DNA of 47,114 bases from Cyanobacteria bacterium RM1_2_2 (GTDB lineage: Bacteria > Cyanobacteriota > Cyanobacteriia > Elainellales > Elainellaceae): assembly GCA_012033495.1 (NCBI GenBank), contig JAAUQT010000016.1, positions 1 to 47,114 of the forward strand, given 5' to 3'. The translations under genes and the position numbers were made by a program. Below are positions 38,651 to 47,114 of the stretch, one piece after another. Below the pieces are notes generated by a model that did not search any database, had not been told where the DNA came from, and saw nothing but the letters and a program-made list of their open reading frames with translations. Positions within the stretch are counted from its first letter, which is position 1, and the number at the start of each line of letters is the position of its first letter.

Positions 38651-39778
38651 TCATCGCTGCCTAATTCTGTCCGAATTAGTGTAGTTGGAGACTTCTGATT
38701 TAATGGCACTCCAAGCCGCCTCATAGGACGGGGCTGCTTCACCCACATCTTCAAGCGCTTTAAGTTTCTGGAAAATCTGCTCTGATGGGTAAATTCCAGG
38801 ATTATTCAGGTCTGCCTGATTGATCAAGCCTGTATCACGAGCAGTTTGATTGGGCGATCCATACTGCGTGAAATTAGAAATGCGGGCAGCAATGTGAGGT
38901 TCTAGCAGAAAATTAATGAACTGTACGGCAGTTTCAGGATGGGGGGCATCCTGTGGAATTGCCATATTGTCAATCCAAATAATGCTGCCTTCCTTCGGAA
39001 TCGCGTAGCGCAGATCCGGGTTTTCCTTCATCACTTGCTGAATATCACCGTTCCATTCAAACGCTAGATCTACTTCTCCTTGATTCAACAACGCTTGACC
39101 TGTATCTGGCGCGAAGGCTGCGATTGTACTTTTCTGTTGAATTAAAAAGTCTCTGGCTTGATTAATCTCATTCACATTCTGCGTATTAGGGTCTTTCCCT
39201 AGAAACATCAGCACGACTCCAATCGTGTAGCGCGTGTCATCCATCCAGGCGATCTTTCCAGCATATTGCGGCATGAACATCGCAGCCCAGCTATCAATCT
39301 CCTGACCTGTGACTTCTAAGTTATAGCCGATTCCTAGCGTTCCCCACTGGTAAGGCAGGCTATAGCGATTCGCTGTATCGTATTCTGGATTGAGAAAGTT
39401 AGGATCAACATGCTTGAGATTGGGAATATTTTGAGGTTTAAGCTCTGCTAGCAAGCCTTCCCGCGCCATGATTTGTACCATGTAGTCGGTGGGGAAAATC
39501 AGATCATAGCCTGGATTCCCTGCCTTCAGTCTGGCGTGCATCTCTTCGTTGCTGCCATACGTGCTGTAGTTAATTTTGACGCGATGCTGCTGCTGAAATT
39601 CTTCCAACACATCGGGAGCAATATAAGTATCCCAGTTGTAGATGTTCAGTTCATCCACAGCGTTTGGCTGAGCCTGAGCTTGCTGAGCCTGAACTTGCCG
39701 AACCTGAACCTGCTGCCATCCGATGGGCAAAACAGCAACCGTGAAGAGCAGAACGAGCAAGGAAAACCAACGTTTCAT
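38651..39778 (-). CDS. potD: Spermidine/putrescine-binding protein PotD-like
   Basis: A periplasmic substrate-binding protein for polyamine ABC import. The 375 residues begin with a signal peptide (about 1-31, ending near VQAQQAQA, a short Gln/Ala repeat). The binding-protein fold then shows LNIYNWDTYIAPDVLEEF, YDLIFPTDYMVQIMAREG and AFEWNGDI, the usual PotD/PotF signatures. PotA, B and C are not in the window, so it is an orphan or its permease lies elsewhere. The gene lies 23 bases downstream of the AAA-WD40 gene on the same strand, with two Shine-Dalgarno copies before the start, so the two may be translated from one transcript. Confidence 0.9.
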   Translation of the reverse strand: MKRWFSLLVLLFTVAVLPIGWQQVQVRQVQAQQAQAQPNAVDELNIYNWDTYIAPDVLEEFQQQHRVKINYSTYGSNEEMHARLKAGNPGYDLIFPTDYMVQIMAREGLLAELKPQNIPNLKHVDPNFLNPEYDTANRYSLPYQWGTLGIGYNLEVTGQEIDSWAAMFMPQYAGKIAWMDDTRYTIGVVLMFLGKDPNTQNVNEINQARDFLIQQKSTIAAFAPDTGQALLNQGEVDLAFEWNGDIQQVMKENPDLRYAIPKEGSIIWIDNMAIPQDAPHPETAVQFINFLLEPHIAARISNFTQYGSPNQTARDTGLINQADLNNPGIYPSEQIFQKLKALEDVGEAAPSYEAAWSAIKSEVSNYTNSDRIRQR

Positions 39779-39783
39779 GATTG

Positions 39784-39803
39784 CCTCCTAACGATTGCCT
39801 CCT
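39784..39803 (-). promoter_or_regulatory. Duplicated Shine-Dalgarno before potD
   Basis: AGGAGG appears twice on the minus strand (cctcct at 39784-39789 and 39798-39803) within a short direct repeat of gattgcctccta. The inner one sits five to six bases from the ATG at 39778. The outer one overlaps the AAA-WD40 stop codon (39802-39804). Confidence 0.7.
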
Positions 39804-42800
39804 ACCGTCGGGCGCTGCATACTTGCGCAGCATCAGGATGGGAAGCGAGATAATCTCTGAGCCAACTGCAACCCTGCTGCAACAATTGATCTAAATCTTT
39901 AACTGCCCACAATTGCACCTTGCCGTCTGCGCCTGCTGTTGCCAAAACTTGTCCGTTTGGGTTAAAGCTGATGCCATAAATTTCACCTGCCTCACTTTCA
40001 TATTCTGCCAGCAAAGTGCCCGTTCGGCTCCACAATCGCACCTTGCCCTCGGAACCCGACGTTGCAATCATCTGTCCATCGGGGCTGAAGTCAACTTGAT
40101 AGACTGATCCGGCGTGTCCTTTCAGTTCTCGCAGCAGGTTGCCCTTCCGATCCCATAGGTAAATTGTGCCTTCAGAGCCGCTGGTGGCTAGCAGTTGCCC
40201 ATCCGGGCTAAACCGAACGCTGTGAACCGTTCCCACCTGTTGCTTTAGTTCCCTCATTTGCTTGCCTCGATGATCCCAGAGACGCACAATTCCCTCAGAG
40301 CTAGCGGTTGCTAAAAGTTGTCCATCTGGGCTAAAGCTGAGGCTTTTCACCCGCCCTTCGTGCCCTTTCAGTTCGAGCAGCAGTTTACCATTGATGCTCC
40401 AAATCCGCGCCACGCCATCTCCACCCACTGCCAACCGCCGCCCATTGGGACTAAAGCTGACGCTGAACGCCCCCCCGTCGTGCCCTTTCAATTCTTGGAG
40501 CAAACGACCATTCAGCCGCCAAATCCGGACAGTTTCTTCAAAGCCCCCGGCCGCGAGCAGTTGCCCATTGGGACTGAAATCAAGGCTGAGAACCCTACCT
40601 TGCAAACCGCTGAATACCGCAATCGGTTTACCGCGTTGGTTCCACAGACGCACCGTGCGGTTTTGCCCAGCCGTCGCCAGCGTATTGCCATCTGGATTAA
40701 ACCGGATGCTGTAAATTTCACTTTGCTGCCCGCCAAATTCGCGCAGCGGTAGCCGAAACCGTTCCCACATTCGTAGCGTTCCGTCGTTGCCTGCTGTTGC
40801 CAGCATCAAGCCATCCGAGCTAAAGCTAACGCTATTGACTTTGCCCTGATGTCCCTTAAATTCAGCAATTTCTGCTTTTTCGTTCCACAGCCGCAAAACG
40901 CCATCATTGCCGACCGTTGCCACCACTAATCCATCGGGGCTGAAGCTAATCTGATTCACCTTGCCCTGATGCCGCGTAAATTCAGCCACTTTTTCTCCGG
41001 CTCGATTCCATAAAAACGCCCCATTCACCCCCGCCGTTGCCAACAGTTCGCCATCCGGTCTGAAACTCACGCTCGTCGTCCAGCCTTGCGGTTGAGCGAA
41101 TGCCTTCACTGCTTTGCCATCCCGACTCCACAGGCGCACCCCATCCAGTCCGCCTGTGGCAATCAGCTTTCCGTCTGGACTGAAGCTAATCGTGTGCACT
41201 TCGCTGCGATGCCCCTGCCAAGATTTCATGGGCTGACCGCGCAGATTCCACAGCCGAATGGAGCGATCTTGCCCAGCCGTTGCCAAGGTTTGCCCATTGG
41301 GGCTAAAAGCCACCGCCATAACGCTGCCCTGATGCCCGGTGAGGTAAGCAATTTGCTCGCCCGATCGCTGCCACACCCGCACGCCATCAAACCCTGCGGT
41401 TGCTAAGTGTTGCCCATCTGGACTAAAGCGAATCTGCCGAATCCAGCCTGTGTGCCCCTTCAGCGCCGCAATCGGTTGGCGATTGGCATTCCACAACTGC
41501 ACGGTTTGATCCTGCCCAGCGCTGGCAAACAGCCGACCATCCGGGCTAAAGCTGACGCTCAAAATCTTGCCCTGATGCCCCGGTAGTTGGTTTTTCTCGC
41601 GGATTTGATCCAAAATTCGCTGAAGGGCAAACAAAGGGCTAGTCGCTGGATAATGCTGCAACGAGCGCTGGCTGCCTACCAACTCTTGCAACTCTTGCCC
41701 GGTTTGCATTGCCGACAACAGCGCTTCAATTTGGCGAAACTCAAACTGCTGTAAGGCGCTCACGCCCGCCTGCTCTAAGCGAGTTCCTAACCGAGCCAGC
41801 CGTTGCTGGTAAAAAGCACTACCCGCCAGCACACTTGCAATAGCCGCCAGCCCCAAACACAGCGACAGAATTGTAGAACCTGTGCGGATGCGTTGCGTTG
41901 CCTTGCGGTTCGCTTCTGCCAAAATTAGCGATGCCTGCTGCTCTTGAGCCAAAATCGCCTGCATTTCCCGCTTAGCCAACTCCTGACTCGCCGCCAAAAA
42001 ACGGTAGTCTTGAGCGCTTAAGTGCTTGTTCGCCGCCCAGTTTTGCGAATCCAGCAGCATTTGCCCCCGCAGTAAATAGGCTTCCTCTTCACCCGATTCC
42101 AGCCAAGCCGTCAATGCTGTTGCGTAAGGTCGTAGATCGGCTAGAACCTGCTCAATCCAGCGCTGATTAAACACCTCTGCATAGATGCGATTGTGCACCT
42201 GAAGCCGCCCCTGCCGCTGCGTTACTAGCCCGGTCAGCCGCAGTTCCATTTGTTCGGGGCTACTGTCGGCATCCACGCCAGAAGCGAGCAGTCCAGCTTG
42301 TTGAAATTCTGCACTCGATGGCGCGCTTAAAATCTGCTGATATAGCCCTAGCAACTGCCCTGCTTGCTTCTGATTTCTAAGAATGCGATCCCGGATAGTT
42401 CTCAGGTGTTCCGGCTCGTCTTGTGCTTCCCAGTTTTCCAGAATCCGAGCGTGAATTAATTGCGCGATCCGGTCGGCTTCTGTGCCATTGACGATTCGCA
42501 GTTTGAGAGCGTGAACGAACCGACAGATTTTCTGCGTCAGAAAGGTTGCCCGCCTGTCCAGTACAGAATTTCGACCAACACTTGAGTTGGTTTTTCTGCG
42601 TTTTCCACCAGTCCAGGAATTAAAGCTCGCTGAGCGGCTTCTAGCTCAAAGCCCGTTAGTTCAATCGCCTGACCGATGTTGAAAGACGTTCGATCTTTGT
42701 TTTGGATTAGCGTTGAAGGCGTTGCCACCCCTAATAAACAGAACGTTAGCCGCTTGTATTCAGAATCATCTACGCGACAGTTGTAGCAGGCGCGAATAAA

Positions 42801-43283
42801 AGCAAAAAAGTCATCCTTGAAGCTCGTGCGTAAGATGCTATCGATTTCGTCAATGAAGATGACAATATTCTGCGAAAATTGTTTGAAGAGAACATCTTCA
42901 ATGAATTCCTTTAGCCGTTGCGTTGGTGACAAATCTTTGTGTTGATGCCACCAGCTTTTAAAGTCTATTTTGCGTGTGAGTCCAAATCCACGCAGCAGTT
43001 CAGAGACAAATGCACCGTACCATTCTGTTGCAATTACATTACTACCGATTCCAGTGATATCAATAGAGGCACATTTCGTTCCTTCTTGCCTCAATCGTTT
43101 CATTACCTGAACCCGCAAGCTCGACTTTCCCATCTGCCGGGAGTTGAGCACATAGCAATAATTGCCGTTTTTAAGCCCGTGATAAAGATCGTGGTCTGCC
43201 TGTCGTTCCACGTAGGTTGGATGTTGGTACTCTAGCGAGCCTCCCACCTGATAGTAGTCTTCGTAGTCTTCTTGACCATCCAT
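39802..43283 (-). CDS. AAA-like/14-WD40 repeat protein, frameshifted
   Basis: A large cyanobacterial signalling protein of about 1160 residues. The N-terminal AAA_35 domain has Walker A-like NSRQMGKSSL (about 47-56) and Walker B NIVIFIDEIDSIL (D145, E146). A helical region and one hydrophobic helix (near STILSLCLGLAAIASVLAG) follow, then fourteen WD40 units (each about 40 residues, ending in RLWN-like motifs), enough for two seven-bladed propellers. The tail GCSWLRDYL is typical of such proteins. The frame is broken at three adenines, 42541-42543; four would give WTGGQPFLTQKICRFV and join the two parts. The ATPase may act as a switch and the propellers as a binding platform; the ligand is unknown. 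No TIR or toxin domain is seen. Confidence 0.88.
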
Positions 43284-43499
43284 AGGCAGCGATTAGGGTT
43301 AAGACGCTTACATCAATCCATCCTTTCAGCACCCTGCCTAAATAGTATGGTTCTTTAAAGTTAACTGCAACTTTTAGTCGATTTGAGCCAAGCAGCACCG
43401 ACCACAGACCTAGCGCAAAACAGCCCAACGCCAGGTAGCCAATCCTGTATGGGCATTGCTCGCTCCTGAAAAACGCTACTGGAAATGTCACTGAAGCCG

Positions 43500-43856
43500 T
43501 TACTGAATCGGAATGCTGAGACGGTTCTCTGGGGTAAGCTGCCCTGGAGTTTGTGTACCGGGCGGAGGTTCGATCAGGCGCTCTGGATCGACAGCCGAGT
43601 CGGGCTGAGTTTCTACAGGCAGCGGATTTCGAGGCGGTGCAAAGAACTCGTCTGCTTCGGGTTGTCCCACTTCTAGCGGTTCAGCCAGATCAGGCGGCAA
43701 CGGCTCTACCGTTTGAGACAAGTCAGTTTGAGCAGGAGCTTGAGCCGGATCACCTATCAATTCTTCCGGCTGAGACGATTCGGCTTGTGTTTGTGCGGGC
43801 GTTGCGATGGCAAAAGTCAATAGAGTCGTTAGTGCCAGTAGTTTTAAAGGATTCAT
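43500..43856 (-). CDS. Secreted proline/glutamate-rich hypothetical protein
   Basis: A 118-residue protein with a clear signal peptide (MNPLKLLALTTLLTFAIATP, cleavage likely near AQTQA) and a low-complexity body rich in Pro, Glu, Gln and Ala (for example EPLPPDLAEPLEVGQPEADE). It is probably an extended, unfolded periplasmic or cell-surface protein. No domain is recognisable. It lies upstream of the AAA-WD40 gene, 216 bases away on the same strand. Confidence 0.55.
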   Translation of the reverse strand: MNPLKLLALTTLLTFAIATPAQTQAESSQPEELIGDPAQAPAQTDLSQTVEPLPPDLAEPLEVGQPEADEFFAPPRNPLPVETQPDSAVDPERLIEPPPGTQTPGQLTPENRLSIPIQ

Positions 43857-44241
43857 ACACCCTAAAATTTCCTCTAATCAGCATTACATTCAAGATTAAT
43901 CCGAAACCTATAAAAAAGGTTCATTCAATGGGATTATTTTAACGTTCCGAAAATTATAGCTATCGAAGTAAAAAAAGACAGGTTAATCTATGAGAAAGAG
44001 AATGCAGAGATTAAGCCTAGATATATTAAACCGAGCGCCTTTAGCGGGTTGTATCAAGCTTGACTAGAGCCAGAAATGCGACCGATCAGGGGGCAGATGT
44101 GATCGATCGCAAGTTGAAATTTAGCCTCGGTGAGTTAGGGTAAGAGTTGAAGCAAACTTGGCTCGTCCACCCAACGAATTTTGGTAGATGCAACACCTTC
44201 AAATTGGCACCTTCAAATTGGCTCAGTTAGAGCAACGTTAT
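43857..44241. repeat. Intergenic region with 14-bp tandem duplication
   Basis: No gene is visible in these 385 bases. A perfect 14-base tandem duplication, caccttcaaattgg, occupies 44194-44207 and 44208-44221, about 20 bases after the stop of the RTX gene. Left of it the sequence is AT-rich without further structure. Confidence 0.7.
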
Positions 44242-46479
44242 CTAGCTGAGGGTGACAATGCCGCCACTTGCCGTGCCCAATGACAGCGCACTTTGATCAA
44301 CCCCTTGCACAAAGCCAATCAGTTCTTTGCTGACCGAGAGCACAGGCGGGAAACCACCAAAACTGACAGTCTGATGATAAATTGCTACGCCATTTTGCCC
44401 ACTAACGGTGTCATTTTCAATCGAGTATTTGCTGAAGAAGCCTGTACCCACATCACGAAGCTGGATTTTGTCTTCACCCACTACGAAGTCAGTAATGCGA
44501 GCGTATCCATCAAATCCACCTTTGCCTGAACCACTCCAGCCATCGTCATAGTATTGCTTTGTGCTAGAGCCGAGAACGAAGGTATCAATACTGCTACCGC
44601 CTGTGAGGGCATCGATTTCGCCAACTCCAGGATTCGCTTCAAAAGGATTAACGCCTGTTAGCTCGTCATTGCCGTCGCCACCAAACAGTTCATCATTGCC
44701 TTCACCGCCTCGCATTTCATCGTTACCTGCTTCACCATAAACGGTGTCGGTTCCGTCCCATCCAGATAGTTCATCATTGCCATCGCCACCGTAGATTGTG
44801 TCGTTGCCATCATCGCCATATAAGTAGTTCTCAGCAGCGTTACCGATTAGGGTATTATTAAGGCTGTTGCCATAACCATCGATCGCGTCGGCTCCCGTTA
44901 AGGTGAGGTTTTCTACAAAAGACGTTGTAGACAGATTAAAGAAAACGGATGACTGTACCGTATCGGTGCCGCCAAACAGCGAGCTTTCAGTCACCACGTC
45001 ACCCGCTTCATTTACAACATAGGTGTCATTACCGAAACCGCCAATCATCGTGTCGGCTCCCAAGCCGCCATCCAGCGTGTCGTTGCCCGAATCACCAGTG
45101 AGCGTGTTATTCGCACTGTTGCCGATGATCACGTTATCAAGATTATTACCTGTGCCGTTTACTGCATCTGTGCCAGTCAGAGTCAGGTGCTCTAGGTTAT
45201 CTCCTAGCACATAGCTCAGCGATGTCTGCACTGTATCAATTCCGGCATCTGCGGCTTCATTCACGACGTCAGCCAACGCATCTACAAAGTAAGTATCGTT
45301 GCCCAAGCCGCCGCTCATTGTATCCGTTCCTGTGCCACCGTCTAAGCTGTCATCGCCTGCGCCACCGTTCAGTGTGTCGTTACCTGCGTTACCCGACAAA
45401 GCGTTATTAGCAGCGTTTCCATTAATGATGTTATCAAGATCATTGCCTGTGCCGTTAATCACACCTGCGCCTGTTAAAGTCAGATTCTCAACGTTGGCGG
45501 ATAGCGTATGGCTGACAGATGCTTGCACTTCATCCGTACCTCCTCCAGCCGCTTCTATCACTGCATCTCCAATGCTATCCACAATATAAGTGTCGTTGCC
45601 CGCACCACCGATCATTTGATCATCACCTGCCCCACCATTCAGGACGTTATCAGCATCGTTCCCAGTGATGGAGTTATTCAACGCATTGCCTGTACCGTTG
45701 ATGGCGCTGAAGCCGGTCAGTACTAAGTTTTCAACATTTGCGCCCAAAATATAGCTCAGCGAAGACCTCACCGTATCGTTGCCGCCGCCTGCCAGTTCAA
45801 TCACCGCATCTCCAGCACTGTCTACGATGTAAGTATCATCGCCGTTACCGCCCGTCATTTGGTCATCGTCTGCGCCACCGTCGAGGGTGTCGTTCCCTTC
45901 GCCGCCGTCCAGCACATCGTTGCCAGAACCGCCGAGCATGGTGTCGTCACCCACGCCGCCATTTAACAGATCGTCGCCCGCGCCACCCTTGAGAATGTCA
46001 TTGCCGCCGCCGCCATTCAGCACGCCGTTGGGGACAATCACCAGCACGCCATCTGCCTGTAGTACGCGGTGAATTTCGTGCAGCGTTTCTGGCGCGAGGA
46101 TGAAATCGGTGGGGAATGTGCTCACCACCCCACTGAATGCTTCGCGGCCATAAGGAAGCTGCTGTGCCTTACCGCGTGCCAACCGCACCGGATAACCCGC
46201 TTTGCGAAGCTTGCGTTGGGCGATGCGCCCCATATAGGGCGACAAATCGTACCCAACGGGCTTAAATCCGGCGGCATGTAGATCGAGCTGTAAATTGCCG
46301 GTTCCGTGTGCTAGTTCGAGGATCAAACCCTGTTGGGGCAAATAACCTATGGTGGAGCGCTGCCAGCAGCGCCACTCCCCCAGCGAAACCACAGAGCTCA
46401 CGGTGTCATAGGTGAAGGCCAGTTCGTTATAGAGCAGGCGAAACCCAAAACGAACCAACCCCCACCACAGCGCGATCAC
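44242..46479 (-). CDS. Methyltransferase fragment fused to RTX calcium-binding repeats (probable chimera)
   Basis: One 745-residue frame of two unrelated halves. Residues 1-153 are the first part of a SAM-dependent methyltransferase: two N-terminal helices, then ILELAHGTGNLQLDL (SAM loop) and TLHEIHRVLQADGVLVIVPN, where family members normally continue for another ~60 residues. At VPNGVLNGGGGND it changes to RTX/hemolysin-type repeats (about 154-640, many GGxGxDxLxGG-like nonapeptides and NGTGNxLxN units) and a C-terminal DFVVGEDKIQL-type domain, a pattern of secreted calcium-binding proteins exported by type I secretion. A secreted protein would not begin with a cytoplasmic methyltransferase. 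The start is GTG at 46479. I think the join (near 46005-46030) is artificial. Confidence 0.7.
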   Translation of the reverse strand: MIALWWGLVRFGFRLLYNELAFTYDTVSSVVSLGEWRCWQRSTIGYLPQQGLILELAHGTGNLQLDLHAAGFKPVGYDLSPYMGRIAQRKLRKAGYPVRLARGKAQQLPYGREAFSGVVSTFPTDFILAPETLHEIHRVLQADGVLVIVPNGVLNGGGGNDILKGGAGDDLLNGGVGDDTMLGGSGNDVLDGGEGNDTLDGGADDDQMTGGNGDDTYIVDSAGDAVIELAGGGNDTVRSSLSYILGANVENLVLTGFSAINGTGNALNNSITGNDADNVLNGGAGDDQMIGGAGNDTYIVDSIGDAVIEAAGGGTDEVQASVSHTLSANVENLTLTGAGVINGTGNDLDNIINGNAANNALSGNAGNDTLNGGAGDDSLDGGTGTDTMSGGLGNDTYFVDALADVVNEAADAGIDTVQTSLSYVLGDNLEHLTLTGTDAVNGTGNNLDNVIIGNSANNTLTGDSGNDTLDGGLGADTMIGGFGNDTYVVNEAGDVVTESSLFGGTDTVQSSVFFNLSTTSFVENLTLTGADAIDGYGNSLNNTLIGNAAENYLYGDDGNDTIYGGDGNDELSGWDGTDTVYGEAGNDEMRGGEGNDELFGGDGNDELTGVNPFEANPGVGEIDALTGGSSIDTFVLGSSTKQYYDDGWSGSGKGGFDGYARITDFVVGEDKIQLRDVGTGFFSKYSIENDTVSGQNGVAIYHQTVSFGGFPPVLSVSKELIGFVQGVDQSALSLGTASGGIVTLS
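46005..46030. other. Junction between methyltransferase and RTX sequence
   Basis: The switch occurs at a GC-rich run of GCC/GGC triplets (ttgccgccgccgccattc). Both families naturally encode a Gly-rich stretch here, VLxGGG in the methyltransferase and LNGGxGND in RTX repeats. This microhomology could have caused a chimeric read or assembly join. Confidence 0.5.
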
Positions 46480-46481
46480 CG

Positions 46482-47114
46482 TTACTCGCCCCGCAGCGCT
46501 TTCAGTATAACATCCGGGTAATCGGTAATCAGCAGTCTACACCCAGGTCACGCAGTTTTACGGCTTGTTCGGGGTCATTCACCGTCCAGGTATTTACCCG
46601 GTAGCCCGCGCTTTTGGCAGACTGCATATAGACCGCATCGATCATACTGTGATAGGGATGCACCGCTTCATATGGCAAATTTAAATCGTACATGATTTTC
46701 TGGGTATCGACTGTCATATCCATCGCATACAAAAAGCCGATAGCGACTTCGGGCAGAATCTCACGGAAGCGCTTTAAGGTCAGTGGATTAAATGACGAGA
46801 CAATCACCCGATTTTGCAGGTTAAACTTCGCGATCACGTCCGCCACCACCTGCTCCACCCCATCGGTTGTGGGCGAAATGGATTTGATCTCGACATTGAT
46901 ATACAGCTTTTGACCAACCGCCTCGAAAACTTCATCCAGTGTGGGGACGCGCACCCCATTGAAGCCTTCACCGAACCAACTGCCGGCATCCAGCGCTTTT
47001 GATCTGCGACAGGGTCATCTCGGTGATGACACCCTGACCATCTGTCGTGTTATCAACCGTGAAATCATGAACAATCACGGCGTAGCCATCTTTTGAACGA
47101 TGGACATCCAGCTC
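46482..47114 (-). CDS. Glycerophosphodiester phosphodiesterase, partial and frameshifted
   Basis: A GDPD-family enzyme cleaving glycerophosphodiesters to sn-glycerol-3-phosphate and an alcohol. Conserved stretches are ELDVHRSKDGYAVIVHDF, RVPTLDEVFEAVG, LYINVEIKS (metal Glu) and VNTWTVNDPEQAVKL. The protein runs off the right edge, so its N-terminus is missing. Two single-base indels break it: four thymines at 46997-47000 (three expected) and a missing base near 46533. Repaired, it ends GLITDYPDVILKALRGE-like, with the stop at 46482. The methyltransferase start is two bases further on, so the two genes form an operon in the source genome. Both look Chloroflexota-like rather than cyanobacterial; that is impression, not a search result. 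Confidence 0.7.

Noticed and set aside
43171..43491. 106-codon minus-strand frame with one hydrophobic stretch
   Set aside because: It overlaps the start of the AAA-WD40 gene by over 110 bases in another frame, and its C-terminal part looks like a shadow.
44242..46020. Several long plus-strand frames opposite the RTX repeats
   Set aside because: They are periodic shadows of the Gly-Asp-rich repeats (Ser/Pro-rich translations).

Overview
The window looks like a contig from a filamentous, Leptolyngbya-like cyanobacterium. The evidence is an NDH-1 subunit (ndhH), a CyaC-type adenylate cyclase, an ETR1-like ethylene-receptor kinase, HisIE, a DUF3386 protein, a GH57 glucan hydrolase, AAA-WD40 signalling proteins, an SGNH hydrolase and a tRNA-Pro(GGG) without encoded CCA. 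It contains no photosystem or phycobilisome genes, so the assignment rests on this set of families.

Layout. 1-6 kb: a repeat-rich leader, pheT, a GapA-like gap and a membrane-anchored phospholipase D-like protein. 6-12.3 kb: an MshEN-type protein, an AEC permease, an M15 peptidase, an FtsH-like protease without AAA domain, folP, a frameshifted NmrA-like oxidoreductase and a GNAT enzyme. 12.3-19.5 kb: the 1145-residue cyaC-like gene, DoxX, an LRAT-domain protein, hisIE and two small orphan genes. 19.6-25.5 kb: tRNA-Pro, an S4 RNA-binding protein, an eCIS-type AAA ATPase found alone, DUF3386, nfu and a frameshifted GH57 enzyme. 26-32 kb: an HTH-AAA protein, the frameshifted ethylene-receptor-like kinase, a frameshifted SGNH hydrolase, a 46-residue membrane peptide, and an EEP-family protein followed by repeats. 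32-38.5 kb: an ABC exporter, a TPR protein, a small orphan, ndhH and a DUF202 protein. 38.6-44 kb: potD, a 14-blade AAA-WD40 gene just upstream of it, and a secreted proline-rich protein. 44-47 kb: RTX calcium-binding repeats fused in frame to half of a methyltransferase, then a twice-frameshifted glycerophosphodiesterase running off the end.

Genes are mostly short independent units. Only a few pairs look co-transcribed (AAA-WD40 with potD, GDPD with methyltransferase). Three features cut across the annotation. First, at least six genes are interrupted by single-base indels, mostly in short homopolymers, which points to long-read type sequence errors rather than decay. Second, intergenic regions are full of exact two-copy short tandem duplications and of a dispersed inverted-repeat family, including two ungapped 126-bp copies. 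Third, the last ~1.1 kb looks foreign (Chloroflexota-like) and joins the cyanobacterial RTX gene at a GGC-rich microhomology, so a chimeric assembly is likely.
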